DNA of 64,000 nucleotides from Pseudoscleropodium purum (GCA_963969395.1 OZ017797.1:28086001-28150000), one strand, 5' to 3'; counted from the stretch's first letter, positions 1-13,699 are shown. Notes: generated by a model from the letters alone, not told the origin. A program made the numbers and translations.

Positions 1-1079
1 TCACAATAAGGTCAATGAAATGGGCTCAAAAAAATATCAACAAAATTATGAATAGTCATTTTGGAATGGATAGAGTAGTTGTTAATTGAAATTCAAAATC
101 AAAAATAAGTTTTTGAAGCCAAAAGTTAACTTTATTGCCTACATATTCTTTAATTGGGCATAGTTCAAAAAAATAGATTTACCATACATAATTAAGGTCT
201 AATACTCTAGTCATAACATAATCATTTGTTTTGACATGACTTTGGGCATTGAATTCCTACATATCCCATATAGATTGTAGTACCTCTCACTGTTCAATTT
301 GTATAAAGAATTTTCTTTCTTCTTCCATATATATTACAACTATTGAGTGGACTTCCAAACTATACACTGAAACTTGCTTGCCACCCCAGTTTCTCATTAG
401 TTCCCCCCCTCCTCTCTCAAAAAATTTGAGAGCCATTGATTTTTTTGAAAAAAAATGCTTACACTCAAAATTGACATTGATTTCTCAAAAAATCACAAGA
501 TGTTGATCTTGTGAAATTTAATCTGAGCCGTTCAAATATAAAATACAAATATTGAATACAAATACAAATATGGGTACGTGTATTGGATATGAGTACTAAA
601 TACGTAAACTGAATACGGATATTGAATACGAGTACTGAATACAGGTATTGAATATGGATATTGAATATGGATACAATATTGGATACGGGATCAATTGTCC
701 CATATTGTTTGTCAAGAACTTTGTATTATGAAGATTACAAGAGCGAGTGGGGATGAGGGGGGATGAGATAAAAAAATTTAAATCAAATTCTAAATGATAG
801 ATGGGGGTGGTAAAATAAAAATTGAGGGGGGGAGTGCATAGTGACACAAAAGTGTCACTATACACCTTGAGTGCCTACTAACTTACAATCTCTTTTATTG
901 AACTATGTAGGAGCTACTTTTGGTCTTTTGGGATGCTTAGGAGCTAATAAGACAAAAAGGCTTCCTTTTTTAACTTGTCAATATTTAATAAGATTATGTA
1001 CATGATTAGAAATTACAGAATAATGAAGAATTTTAAAATGAAACTACTTCATTTTTGGATAACGAATATTTATATTTTA
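1..1079. other. AT-rich intergenic DNA with a short-period repeat
   Basis: No gene is visible. Positions about 541-690 hold an imperfect tandem repeat of roughly 12 bp built on the theme TATTGAATACGA. Open frames here are short and without family resemblance. Confidence 0.6.
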
Positions 1080-1995
1080 ATTTAACCCCTAAAGGACCAA
1101 CATGCATTTTTGGCTACATAATAATTTTGGGTAGGTACATGTGATTAGAAATTTTTCTATTTTTGGTCCAAATTTTAATAGAAGGTGGGAATGAGGAATA
1201 TCTTTCATGTACACTATATTTTATAACATATGGAAATATGAGTTAAAGTTATGGTCTAATATGTTACATTTTTTTTTTATAAATAGGTAATCTGGGTACA
1301 TAAAAAAACTTGAAATTGGTTTCTAGAGTTGTACATACATGACAAAAGAGCTTTGAATCCTTTTATTTTGATCAATGAGTCAAAGTTATGAGGGCTTTTT
1401 GTTTGTGGGCAATTATGGATTCTCTACTCTACAATAAACTTTGAAGTTCTTTATCTTACTCAATTTTCAATATTTTTTGAAAAAAAAGAAGTCATAGCAT
1501 GTAGATTATTTATTACAACATTGCAACCATTGGGATTGTCATTTTCAATTCTATTATTAAATTTTTAACAATTTAGTATTTTGAATCATTCTCTACTACC
1601 ATCTACTTACTATTTTTTTCCTATATGTTGTACAATTGCAAATGATCTAAAAATTTTCAAGTATGTGGCCAACTTGTCTAGGAAAAAGAATCTACAAAAG
1701 AACCACCATTTTGGACATTTTTTCATAGAAAAGTGAGCTTGTAAAGTGTAGCTCCCTCGTTTTTTAGAGGGCCCAAAAAATTGATTTAGTGAATTTGAAT
1801 GCTTATATCTTGCAATCCATGTGGTGGAAGTTTTTGAAGATTTTACCACATGTTCTCAATTCTACACACTACAAGATCCTATGGTTACATGTGTCAAAAA
1901 AAAGTTTTTTTTTTCAAAAATTTGGTACTTGTATTAAAATGACAGTTTTAGAGCTTTTTTAGTGGTAACATGGTCATGAAATTTTAAGGGTTAAA
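1080..1995. repeat. Dispersed 0.95-kb repeat, copy 1
   Basis: This stretch matches 8217-9149 along its whole length by eye, at roughly 80 percent, in the same orientation. Shared anchors are CTAAAGGACCAA near the start, AGAAGGTGG, and TCCTATATGTTGTACAATT near the middle. It begins with AACCCCTAAAGGAC and ends with TTTTAAGGGTTAAA, so the ends are weakly inverted. No coding frame runs through it. It is probably an old non-autonomous element. Confidence 0.6.
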
Positions 1996-4900
1996 CCTTG
2001 ATAAACGAATTATAAGAAATATAAAATTATGGCTCATTATTTTTCATAAGTTTGCCACATGCAGACTTAGTTAGTGCTATTTTACACCATGTTCCAACTC
2101 CTATTTCATTGCCATTAGACTTTTGGTGGGCTTTGTGATGATGGAGACATGGAGTTAAGTTATCATGGTTGAAGCAGAGATCTACGTTTTGATAAATAGA
2201 GTGAGGTACCAGTTGAGAACAGGGCTCGGTGAAGGTACCCGCTAGAGGACAATGCAACTGGGGAGGTACCACGTTAAAGGAGTTTTCCAATAATGGGACA
2301 TAATTGGAGAGAGATGGTGAAAGCAAGCATTGATTCTAACATCCTAATTAATAGTGAAATTAAGAAGGACCAAGAGTGCTGCAAGGACTAACATTTTATT
2401 TTTATTTTCAATTTTTAAAAAATTTCTCAACTATTTTTTTACTTTCCTCTGGCAAGGACTATTCATGACATCCCCATTCATTGTATGTAAGCTTAATACA
2501 TGCATGGTTTCCCCACCCCAAGTATTTTTTTATCACCAAGTCCAAGACTTTAGCCAGTGATTTGTGCAGATTAGTCTTCAAATCAGACCTGTAGCCTGAA
2601 GATGAACAAAAATTCTTCCAATAGTCTTTAAAACGACAATAACTTAATTTTCATTCTAGAAGCAATGTCCCAAGTCTATCTACAGTTAAGAATTTGGCAA
2701 GTCAGCTTCAGATTTGGTTCACAAGTTCCCTTCAATCGAGAATAAATATATTGCGAAGATGATAACGGGGAACATGAGCAATTTCAGCGTTTTTTCTGCG
2801 GCAGCTAACTTAGCCTTATATAGTCAAAGAGAAGCATCTGGATAGAAACCACTGCAGCTTGGGCAGATGCATGTTTGGGGCATGTTCTCATCTCTAACAA
2901 CATTCCACCAATCTTTGCCCTAATCCATTCAGTTCACAAGGTAGTTCAAGTGAACATGAAAAGTTTTTTCCCTCCTAAATTAATCAATCAACAAAAGACG
3001 GCTTGGTGGGTGCATTTATTGCAAGGGTTGACTTTAAGAAACCGACTTAAGAAATTTCTGCTTTTTGGATAAATGTAAAAAACTTTTTCCTCTTTCTTGG
3101 AGAAATGTTTATTGCTATATAGATGCTTATTGTTGTATCTTTTTATTTCCATGGCTATTTTTAGGGTTTGCATCTTTAAAAGAATTCAAAATTGTCATAT
3201 TCTAGCAGTTGATTTTGAAGAATCAGTTCATACATTCTTTCCATTATGAAAAATTTGAAGTTGATCCACCTTTGTAACTAATATTAGGATGTGATATAGA
3301 ATCGTGGTTTTGGTGGATGGCTAGAGGGAATCCTACAAAGGCAAACTTGAGAGGCTATTTATTCTTAATGAATAATAAAGAAAATTCATTTCCTTCTTAT
3401 CATGGATTTGTAGCATTCACCAATGAATGATAAAAAAAAAATGATCAAAGAACCATTTAACCAACCTTGAGTCCCCCTTAATGAAAATCAACATGCTCCT
3501 CTTCCCCACTTTCCAAGGGCTTCATGGATATCCTGGGACTTGTTAGTTTAAATAGAATGTCACTAATATTGGCAAACATAGGAATCATTTTGTTGCTCGA
3601 GGTTTCATGCGTTCAGAGGAGTATAAAGGAGGCCCCCAACATTGGGCAACCATGCTATTAATGCAAAATGTGTTAAAGTCCTTTTGGGAGATGTTATTTG
3701 TTGCAAATGTGCTCTATACAAGTGTATTAGAGTTTGCAAGAACTATAATTGATCATGGAAATTGACAAGCCTACACAACTCCAATACACAAGACAATCAT
3801 ATACTTTGTGCATCCACACCTCGAACACCAATCTTTTAGGTGAGGTTATAAGAGCCAATCCATTTCTAATCAACACTCCCTATTTCTACAATATAGGGTG
3901 CTCTCTTTTTGATCAAGTGTTGATGAGTGATTACTTATAGCATAGTTCTTGGAGCAAATTGTAGTACATTATGATTGGCTCCAAAATTCTCAATATTGCA
4001 ATCAACCCTTGCAACTAGCCCATAGCTAGAAATAAAAAGGTCTATATGACCAATATAGGTCATACAATCTAGGTTAGCTAAAAAAATCACAATAATTATA
4101 TTTTGAGTTCAAAAAGTCTGAAAAATTATTTAATCCTTCCAACCCCTATTTCTATATAAGGAAAAAAAAAATTGCACTCGCTCTAGAAATCTACATTCTA
4201 CATACTTGTAATTGTTGAAGTGGTTGGAAATAGGTTAGCTCCCTTAACCCCCTAAATGTTCGAGGCACCAAAATTTGGTGTTTGCAAAACTTTGAAGTTC
4301 AGTAAAACCTAACTAAGTTGCTATTTTTAGTAATTTATATTTTTGAAAGATTCTTATTGAAGTCTAGTTTTAGCATCAAAAATCCGATCTTGAAAATAAA
4401 TGATAGTGATTTTTCTATTTAAGATTTTGTGCAAGTGTACCCATTGCAATCTTGACTTCCCATAGTGTTAAGAGCTCTTGTAAATAAGCCTCAAATACAC
4501 TAAGACTTGAAGGAAAAATCACATTCAAAACTCATTTAAAAAAATTGTAGAGTAAATTTTGAGAAGCCATAAATTGATTGGGCTTATTCATATTAGGCCC
4601 TTAAACCTCATATTTTTTGGTCACCAACTTTTTAGGTTTGACTTGTGAAAAGTGATTTGAAAATTTCTCATAGTTTTAATACCCTTATGGTCAAGTGTTA
4701 TAATCTTCCAACTTATAAGTGATATTGTTGTGTTTTTTCTTCCTAAGTATGTGATCTCTAACATATCTAGTTTGAATTTGTACAATTACAATTCAAAAAA
4801 AGTTGATACAACTTATCAAAATGTTGGCTTTTTGTTCAATTTAGAGCAAATTTGTAGAGGCTCAAAACAGGCCTTAGGCATTTAGGGATTAAGCTCACAT

Positions 4901-5377
4901 GATGAGACTGTGAGGGTCATTGAAATGAGTGTCTTGCCATTTGATGTAACTATGGGACATGTAGCTTGACACGTACTCTAGCTTGTTGCCGCAAAATCTG
5001 GGTATTGCCGCAACAGTCCTCCTTGTACCAAATAAATCCCTGGAATGCACTGGCTACTGGTATTCTAATCACAACTTCCGTGAGCTAATCAAGGGATTGC
5101 TAATGAAGACCAACTGCTACCAGGGACAGCCTTCAGAGATTCAGGGATCCAGGAGATAGAGGGGAATTATAGCTCCAAATCTCACAATCTCATCCACTCC
5201 AACCTCTTTATGTCACAGCTTGGGGGCCTGTAGTGCTGCAAGTGACAATATGGAGTTTGGGAGTTCTTGACATTGAATACCAGTAGTGTCGAATGTAAAT
5301 GGAGTACTTGGGGTTAACTCATTGAAGGGTTGTATCCTAAAACCTTTAAAAGAGAAATTCTCTATCACATTTGCATG
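1996..5377. other. AT-rich intergenic DNA, no gene seen
   Basis: Homopolymer-rich, low-GC sequence with only short open frames on both strands. I found no recognisable protein, RNA or element here. Around 4,920-5,340 the composition is less AT-biased but still shows no coding signal. Confidence 0.5.
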
Positions 5378-5710
5378 TAACTAAAGGCCCACTTCACACT
5401 ACGGTTGAAGGTTGAGAGGCTATGAGTTTCTACCAATCGCATTTCAAGAAAACAAAAGTTTGACCTCTCAACCCTTCACACTAAAAGGCACAACCCAAAG
5501 GTCATCACCCTCCAAATTGCCTACATGGCAAGAAAAATGCCCACAAAGTGATGGACTTTCAAAGGAAGTTTAAATCAGCCAAACTATGGTCAACAGGCCG
5601 TCAAATTTGCCTATTTATCACTCATTTCTTTGGATTGTCAATAGAGTTTGGCCACTCAATCTGACAGCCTCTTGACTTGGATGATTGTAGTGTGAAGTAG
5701 TCCTTAGTTA
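5378..5710. mobile_element. MITE-like element with ~24-bp inverted ends
   Basis: The left end reads TAACTAAAGG then CCCACTTCACACTAC. The right end is its inverted match, GTAGTGTGAAGTAG then TCCTTAGTTA, with a few mismatches. The 333-bp interior is non-coding. The length and inverted ends suit a MITE. A clean target duplication is not clear, so the superfamily is left open; the GGCC-type end hints at a Tourist/Harbinger relationship. Confidence 0.55.
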
Positions 5711-8216
5711 CAACATTATAATAATGATATCTGATTGATGTTATTCCATATAAATAAGGTGCTTTTTGTAAACAATGTATCTTGAGACTTACTAATCTCT
5801 ATTTGGTTGAGTTTTTTTTGTTTTTTTTCCATTAAAAATTATAGTTTTGGAGTGATTTTCGATGAAATACAATAAAAAAAACTTTAGAGATTTAATAAAG
5901 TTAAAACATGAAATTATTAGAGTGAATGTATACAACAAATTTGGATGTGGGTGTGCATGTTTTCATAGATTGGAGAGACATGAGAGGGGGTAGGTGTAAA
6001 TGACCATGAAACCCTCAATGGACATCAAAGGCACCAAGAATAGGAAATCAATAATAAAAAATTAGAACATAATAGTCTAGTCTTAACAAATAGAGGTACA
6101 TACTAGAATGAGGATGTTCATGATGGGTACATGAGCACTCCGTGTGTATCATTCCAAAAACAAAAAGCTTGGAAGCTTGGTGGTGGTCATCCTAGTACTA
6201 ATTATTAATAAACCACAGTGGCTACAACCATTTGTTTTTTTCAATTATTTCTAAAGGTTGCTTGTCCCACTCTACCCATGCAAACTTAGTGTCATTGGTT
6301 TTTGTGCTGAAGGTAAGTGAGGCCATTGTGGACAAAATTTAATAGTGGTGTACATTTTAGAATTGAGTGTACACCACCATTACTATTTTGTCTACAAAGG
6401 GCTCACTTACCTTATTAGCTGTGGACCTAGTTTCTCAACTCAAGTCATCATTGCAAATCATTTTTGCTCCTCCTTGCATTTTCTTCCTTAGTAAATCCTA
6501 ATCTTTCTTACTTATAAGTAATACTAGAGGTGCATAATTCATAGCATTTTTGAAGTGAATATGAATTGGGTGTCCTTCTACATTGATATTGTAGATGGAA
6601 TTATTCTATCTAAGGTGATTATCAAGGGAATTATTCCATCTATACTATCACAAGAATTACAAGAGGGATTTCAATTAAATTGAAATCTTAGATGTAAAAA
6701 ATGAGTTGGTTCTTAATTTAGGGAGAGGAACCACAAATGCTATACTCAATTGAGACAAACCTTATCAACACTATAGACCTGAGAATGTTATGTTTTGAGT
6801 TGTTATAAAGAAAAAATGCGATAGTTGAAAAATAAAATTAATAAACATGAGACTATTTTATATTTGTAAGTAGTGTAGATCATTGTGTCTTCATGTAATT
6901 TATGTTTCTTATTATATAAAAGACATGCTTGCTAGTCCAAAGTTCCAAATGTAAATGTATTATTTATCTACTTTGGTGAATAATAAACAAAAATTTTGAC
7001 AACAAGAATTTCACAAGAATTTTAGATGTCAACCACATTTTTAGTTTGTCCAATTTGAGTTTGAGTCTGTGACTAATTAATAAAATTTTAAAGGTTGCAT
7101 ACTTTGATTGCATTTACAACCTTAATGTGAATTTCAAATATGTTCTACCATCATTGTTATAGATTTGAATACTTAAGTTTATTTACTATGTCGATTTGCC
7201 AAAATATTAGTTAATTCCTAGAGGTTTTGAATGTCCAAGATGTTAAAATGGATCAAAAATGACCATGTGCTAAGATTCAATTTTAGATGGAAAATGATGA
7301 ATTTTTTTGGTGATGTAACCATTAGATTTTTGAGTCACCTTCAAGTTCTCCACTTCTCTCCCCTATAAAATGATCAACATTAAACTTTGAATACTTTTGG
7401 AGATCAAGGACTTCAAAGTGTAGTAAAAATGTTTTTGAAGATCTTGCAAAGCTTAGACAATAGTAGTTAGGATGAGCTCCTGCATTAAGGTGTCTGTGGG
7501 AGCTAGACTAGTCTTCTTTTTTCCTTGCTATTAATAGTTAACATTTTAAAAAAAAAAAGATGGACTCATACACACATGATGTTGTTCAAATGGTATGTTG
7601 AACTTGGAGTTCTTGTTCTAGCATGAGTTGGATCCATTCTAGAATTTTTTTTTTTAATGATTGGAGTCTCTTTCATACCTCCCAATAATGAAATGTGTGT
7701 CATGGTATCCAAAAATTCATTTGATTACAAATTGATTTTTTGGATTCAAATACCTCAAACCTTACAACCTCTTTTCAAAAATTGAATGGTGGGGATAGAA
7801 GATTAGGTGTCTTCTATTAGGGAACAAAACTCTAAAAACTTCAAATTTGCATGTGTAATGTCCATTTTGGTAAATCAAGTTTCACATAGAGAAGACATGT
7901 TTGAACAACCTTCAACATTCTTGGTCCCCTCTTTTACCCTTTAGGCTTGGCTTCATCTAACAACCTTGTGGTGCATTGGTTGACTTTAGACATCCTACCT
8001 TTTGGAGGATGCTTCTTAGCTCAACCATCCCTTGTGCAAGGACATGCTTGCATAACAATAGTGTATACTAAATACAGGATTCCTGAAATTAAAATGCATG
8101 TATTAAGTATTCAAGACCAAATTTTAGTCATTTTTGTTTCCTAATATGTGCAAGAGAAGTATAAACAAAGAGTAATATTAAAAATAAATTAAAAAGGAGA
8201 AACAAAAAGTTATAAT
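5711..8216. other. AT-rich intergenic DNA
   Basis: No gene is visible. A fold-back element at 6310-6413 is listed separately. The remainder is low-complexity A/T-rich DNA. Confidence 0.5.
6310..6413. repeat. Fold-back (hairpin) MITE-like element, copy 1
   Basis: The first half starts AAGGTAAGTGAG and the last half ends CTCACTTACCTT. The arms also pair internally (CCATTGTGGACAAAAT with ATTTTGTCTACAAAGG; GTGGTGTACA with TGTACACCAC). The whole ~104-bp unit can fold on itself around a short loop. A second member of the family is at 15471-15603. Confidence 0.7.
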
Positions 8217-9149
8217 ATAACTTCTAAAGGACCAAGTTGCGTTTATTGGCAACACAAAAATTTTGGGCAGGTGCATGTGACTAGAGACTTCCATGTTTTT
8301 GGCCCAAATTTTGATAGAAGGTGGAGATAAGGAATATCTTTCAAGTGCACTAAATTTCAGGGCATTTGGAAATATGGGTCAAAAGTTATAGCCTAATATG
8401 TAGCTTATTTCTCAACTTGGCAATCTGGCCAAATCTCAAAAAATCATTTTTTCAAAAACTCAAATTTGAAATTGATTTTCTAGATTTATATATGCATTCA
8501 AAGCTTTGAATAATTCCATTTTGATCAACGAGTCAAAAGTTGTGAGGTGCTTTAGTTTGTAGGTGTTACAGATTCTCTATTCCAAAATAAACTTTGAAGT
8601 CCTTTATTGAATTCAATTTTCAATATTTTTGGAAAAAATAAAAACCTTAGATGAAGGTATTTTATTACAACATTAAAACCATTGGGGTTGGCATTTTTCA
8701 ATTCCATAAATAAATTGTTAATAATTTAGTATTTTGAACCATTCTCTACATCTTTCTACTTACTATTTTTTTCCTATATGTTGTACAATTCCAAATGATC
8801 TAAAATTTTTCAAGCATGTAGACAACATGCCTTGAAAAATGAATGCAAAGATTTGAAATCATTTTGAACATTTTTTCATAAAAATGTGACCTTGTGAAGT
8901 TCAGCTACCTGATTTTTTGTAGGAACAAAAAAATGATTTTTGTCACTTCAAATGCTAATATCTTGCAATCTACATGGTGGAAATTTCTGAATTTTTTCCC
9001 ACATCTTTTCAAACCAATGTACTACAAGATCCTACAGTTAAATGTGTCCAAAAATGTTGTGTTTTTCTAAATTCTGAAACTTGTACAAGAAATGGTAGTT
9101 TTGAAGTGTTTTTGGTGAAAACATAGTCAAGGAACTTTAGGGGCTAAAG
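8217..9149. repeat. Dispersed 0.95-kb repeat, copy 2
   Basis: Direct-orientation partner of 1080-1995, diverged by substitutions and small indels. It starts AACTTCTAAAGGACC and ends CTTTAGGGGCTAAA. The 7-kb gap between the copies contains no retrotransposon coding sequence, so I read them as dispersed copies rather than LTRs. Confidence 0.6.
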
Positions 9150-10190
9150 TGAAATGCTAATTTGCAAACACCAATTGAATAAGAACTTTATCCAATAAAA
9201 TGTGACATTTTCTAATTCTCTTCAACTTAAATCCAAATTTGAAGGCAACTCTCTAGTCCACTGTAAGGCCCATAATGGAACTATTCAAAATACTTACATT
9301 TTAGACAAAGATATGTCTTATTTTGTACTTGACAATAGTATTTACAACATGAATGGCCACAATACAAACATAGACAACATATGTAACTTCATATTGGCAA
9401 GTGGTGCTACATCAATCTCTGTTTTCTAGCTATATTAATTTTGTGTGAGCACATCATCCAAATGTACTTTAATTTTAAGTGACTAATTGGATTGAGTGAA
9501 CAATAATATACTTGCAAGATCTCCAGATTGTAATTGATCCAATACTTGGTCTTTTGGAGGTTAAACTAGTCATACTAATTTGTATCCGGAGAATCATTAT
9601 GAGTTAGCATATATAATATATATAATGAGGTTGTAGTCTTAACACACAAGTAGTAATGCCATGTACACCTTGGGTAGTTTTGTTGTAGCTTTCTTAATTC
9701 ACGGAAGAAATTAAGGATTCAAAACATTCAACTTATTCTTCCACTGAAATCTCTTGTTCAACCAATCAATGCAATGCATTGAAGTATTTTTGACCTCTGC
9801 AAAGACTAGAATCTAGTTTTGACTATCAACTAAACACAATGAAAGATTCGTGACGATGGAATGAGACAATGCAAGAGGAAGCAAGAAAAATTTATGATGG
9901 TGAAGTCATGAGCTCAAACTTAGACATTGATAGGGTGCTTACTACCATAATCCATTCAACTATGATGGGGTCAAATGACCTTGTTTGTCATATGGTGACC
10001 TAAGAATTTCATGGAGGAAGGAACACGTCGATTTTTTAAAGGAGCTACCTTGTACTAAGAGTCCTAATACATACAATGAGAATGGAATTCACCATGTAAA
10101 TCCACTGAGCCATTTGGAAGCGAGTACCGGACACTTCATTCATGCCGAATCTTTGAGACCGGGGTTCCCCTTCTGCTCTTTTGCGATGGG
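9150..10190. other. Intergenic DNA upstream of the YUCCA promoter region
   Basis: AT-rich, no supported gene. Base composition turns sharply GC-rich from about 10,120 onward, which marks the start of the YUCCA regulatory/leader region. Confidence 0.5.
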
Positions 10191-11269
10191 GACTTGAGAT
10201 CGGAAGCCGAGGTCTTTGCATCGGGCCCTGAAGTGCCCAAGGACGCCAAGTTCCCCCTGACTCCCGAGAGGGTCGGGCAGTGGCGGAGAGCCGGGCAGAT
10301 GAAAAAACGGGGGACGTGCTCCGATGGGGTCGCGACGGCGGCTTTCTGCGGCAATGCGCCGAAGGAACAGTGCTCCCTCCCTCCAGTCTATATATGCGTC
10401 TGTTGCTTTCTGTCTGAACTCACCCCTGGCCGTTTTCATGTGTCTAGAATTTATCAGAGAGCAAGCCCGCAAGGCCACAACGGCGCCCATAGACAACCCA
10501 GAACCACCTTCATGAGCGAACCCCGACACGACCCAACACGTACTTACGTTCGCCACTAGCACTTTCGTATTGATCAACGTTGTGCATGCGGTAGTTGTGG
10601 TATACGTTCGCAGGATCGCAAGGTTTATTCCTGCAGGCCTTTTTGAGTTGTCCAGGAGCGAGCTAGGGGATGGAAACTGAACTCCAGATCAGCTGCACCT
10701 AGCCAGTTGCGTTTAGTACCCATTTCAAAGCTTGGAATTAGTGGCACTTACGAGTCGGCCGCAATCGGATTGATTTACTCATCCGTTTCGATCGATTGCA
10801 ACCGGGTGAGATGGAGCACTTCGAAAAGTAGTGGAAGCTCCAGGTCAATATGCTCGAGTGTGAGGATTCTAGTTCTGATACAGACGCCGTTTCGAACGTG
10901 TTCGCCGAGTCCAGTTGATTGGTAGTCCAGTTCTGGAACTCTTACTGGTGTGTGAAAATTCTAGTTTTGCTGTTTCCTCAGAACGTTGATCGATTGATAG
11001 TCTAGATAGCAAGATTTTGCTGGAGTGTGAAAATTCTTGTTCCAGTGCAAGACGTTGTTATAACGAACGGGTCCGCCGAGCGAAGTGTATTGGTTGAACG
11101 TCTAGTTCTTAGACTCTTCTGGAGTTCTGTTCCAAGTGTTCGTCCTTACGAGGAAGTTGACTGGAACCGCTCTATTCTGTTTCGAGTCTCGTTCATTGTG
11201 TGAGTTTCGTTTCGTTCGTCTCTAGTTTTAGTATAGTGAGCTCCCTTCAGTTCCCAACAATCCAAAAAT
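10191..11269 (+). promoter_or_regulatory. GC-rich promoter and long 5' leader of the YUCCA gene
   Basis: This kilobase is far richer in G+C and CpG than the surrounding DNA. A TATATAT box at 10389-10395 sits in a pyrimidine-rich setting and is the best core-promoter candidate. It would give a leader of roughly 850 nt before the start codon at 11270. The leader would contain at least one upstream ORF, about 25 codons from ATG 10438 to a TGA near 10513. A leader intron or a TSS nearer the start codon cannot be excluded. Overlapping open frames of 60-145 codons here look like GC-driven accidents. Confidence 0.45.
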
Positions 11270-13699
11270 ATGCCGCCCCACACCAGCTGCGGCGGGGGGT
11301 ATTGGTGCAAGCCCACCTCCCTCGTCACCCTGCAGCCCCAGCCCCCACCGAAGCTTTCCTCCCCCTCGTACTTCCCCGGCGCGATCATCGTGGGCGCGGG
11401 ACCCTCAGGTCTAGCAACCGCCGCCTGCCTCCAATCCCACGGCGTCCCCAGCCTGATCCTGGAGAAAGCTTCCTGTGTCGCCTCTCTCTGGCAGCTCAAG
11501 ACGTACGACCGTCTGCACCTGCACATCCCAAAGCAGTTCTGCGAGCTCCCGCTCTTCCCCTTCCCCGCAGACTTCCCCACGTACCCTGGACGCGACCAGT
11601 TCGTGGACTACCTGCAGGCGTACGCCAGGAAGTTCGACCTGCACCCGCTGTTTCACCACGGGGTGAGCCAAGCGCGGTTCGACAGCAGGTCGGGGTTGTG
11701 GCATGTGCACGCGGGTGAGAGCGAGTTCCGAGCGCGCTGGCTCGTGGTGGCCTCGGGCGAAAACGCCGAGCCCGTGGTGCCCGCGTTCCCGGGGGAACAC
11801 GCGTTTCGTGGAAAGACGATTCATTCCAGCTGCTACCGAAACGGCGAGGAGTTTCAGAGCAAGAAGGTGCTGGTGGTGGGATGTGGCAACACGGGCATGG
11901 AAATCGCACTCGATTTGGCCAATTTCGGAGCGTCACCATCCCTCGTCGTCCGCAATCCGGTAAAGTCCCCATTTCTCTGGAGTCTCCTCATGAAGTTTAT
12001 CACTTTCGCATTTTTCACAATTTCCAGTCTAGTGTAGTTTCGAGATTTAAGCAAGCTTGCACGTTTGCGCCAGGTTTAGGATTCATCGAACACTGCACTT
12101 TGTGCAGCGCGGAATCAAGATGGTATTTATCGATCGTGAAGGTGCCAGTTTTTGAGTTTGGAAAAGTTCAGTCTTAGGATTTTAGTTTTGAGTTTCGAAG
12201 TCGTTTCTTCACGACTCAGATAACATTGCACTTTCCGGAGTGAGAAAGAGCAGCGTAATCTTTGATCTTGCAAGGTTCCAGTTTGGAACACTGTTATACC
12301 ATGGAGTTTTAGGATCAATGAGGATTCCCATTGCCCTTTCAAGCTAGGACGAGACAGCAAAAATTTCTGGTTTTGCGAGGTGCTAGTTTTTGGAGTATAG
12401 GACTACTAGCTCCAGTGCAGTTCTTGGATTCATCAACCATATGCACTTGATGAGCAGTCGTGACTTCGCAAGAAGAGAAGACTTTGCATTGCTTTGAAAG
12501 ACAGCTTTTGTGAGAGTTGGAAGTCTTAAGTATGTGTGTGCTGGAGTGCAGACCCACATTCTGCCGCGGGAGATATGCGGCAAGTCGACGTTTCTGGTGG
12601 CGATGACTTTGATGAAGAATCTGCCGTTGTGGTTGACAGACCGGTTGCTGGTGGGTTACACGTACTTGACACTGGGAGACACGGCCAGCGTGGGCGTTCC
12701 GCGTCCGAAAGATGGCCCAATGCAGCTCAAGGAGAGCACCGGCAAGACGCCCATTCTGGACGTGGGCACCTTCGCGGCCATCAAGAGTGGCCAAGTCAAG
12801 GTATCATTCTGCACTTCTGTTTCCCAAACGTCATGAAATCTACATTTTTGACACTCTTAAATGCAGTCTAAATCCACGCTAAATCTATAGTGGGACTGAT
12901 TTTCTGAGTCTTGTGGTTGATGCAGGTCAGGCCAGCGGTGGAGTGCTTTACTCCCACTGGCGTGCAATTTAAAGGCGGCTTGTGCGAGAATTTTGACGCT
13001 GTGATCCTTGCCACAGGCTACCGAAGCAATGTGCCCAAATGGCTCAAGGTAAAGGATTATCCATAACTATCCTAGCTAACTTAGTTGTATTTCATTAGTC
13101 CTTATCAGAACAGATCTCTGTCGTTCTAAAACGTACGATAATTTCTTCTAAATGTACTTGTTTAATTACCTTCCTTGAAGTTTCCTCGATGATGAATTTC
13201 AATTTCTCCACGCTTGGCCAATTGAGCACTTAGGGTCGATTCTCCACTCGCTAATCGTTACTCGAATCCCTGACAAATGCCGACCCTCATCCAATCTATA
13301 ATTAATCCAATTTTCACTCTAATCTTTGATTGATATATCCCAATCGTCACTCTAATCTCTGATTTATCCTAATCGTCTTGATGAAGACCTTACAGGGTCT
13401 TGATGCATACAGGATGATTTATCTCTATATTTTTTGAATGTTGCTTGCAGGATGACAGCAAGTTCTTCTCAGAAGAGGGATTACCGAGGCAGCCATTCCC
13501 TCACGGTTGGAAAGGGGAGAGCGGACTATACGTGGCTGGGTTGGGGAGGAAAGGGTTGCTGGGAGCATCCAACGACGCCAAGCGCATTGCAGTCGACATA
13601 GCCACCGAGTTCAACACCGACATCCCGAGCTTGAGACTGGTGCCATGGCAGCAGCAACAGCAGCACAGCAAGCCAGCCACAAACCTGCTGTTGGCCTAG
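11270..13699 (+). CDS. YUC: YUCCA-type flavin-containing monooxygenase (auxin biosynthesis)
   Basis: Enzymes of this family convert indole-3-pyruvate to indole-3-acetic acid using FAD, NADPH and O2. Four exons join in frame with GT-AG introns: 11270-11959, 12552-12800, 12926-13048 and 13451-13699, giving 436 residues, a usual YUCCA length. Visible motifs are the FAD-binding VGAGPSG (41-47), the FMO signature [11 protein letters not shown] (179-189), the NADPH-binding VGCGNTG (203-209), and LATGY (341-345) near the C-terminal third. Exon 2 continues with [10 protein letters not shown], and exon 4 carries the conserved HGWKGE and GLLGAS stretches. The start follows a long leader and has only ~40 residues before the FAD fold. 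Exon 1 is strongly GC-rich, unlike the introns. The protein lacks an obvious signal peptide and is probably cytosolic or ER-surface. No break is seen. Confidence 0.93.

Noticed and set aside
1080..9149. The 0.95-kb pair as LTRs
   Set aside because: No gag-pol, primer-binding site or polypurine tract lies between them, and they lack TG...CA ends.
10140..10577. 145-codon minus-strand frame and overlapping plus-strand frames in the YUCCA leader
   Set aside because: GC-rich DNA opens several frames at once; none has a domain, and the region behaves as a promoter or leader.
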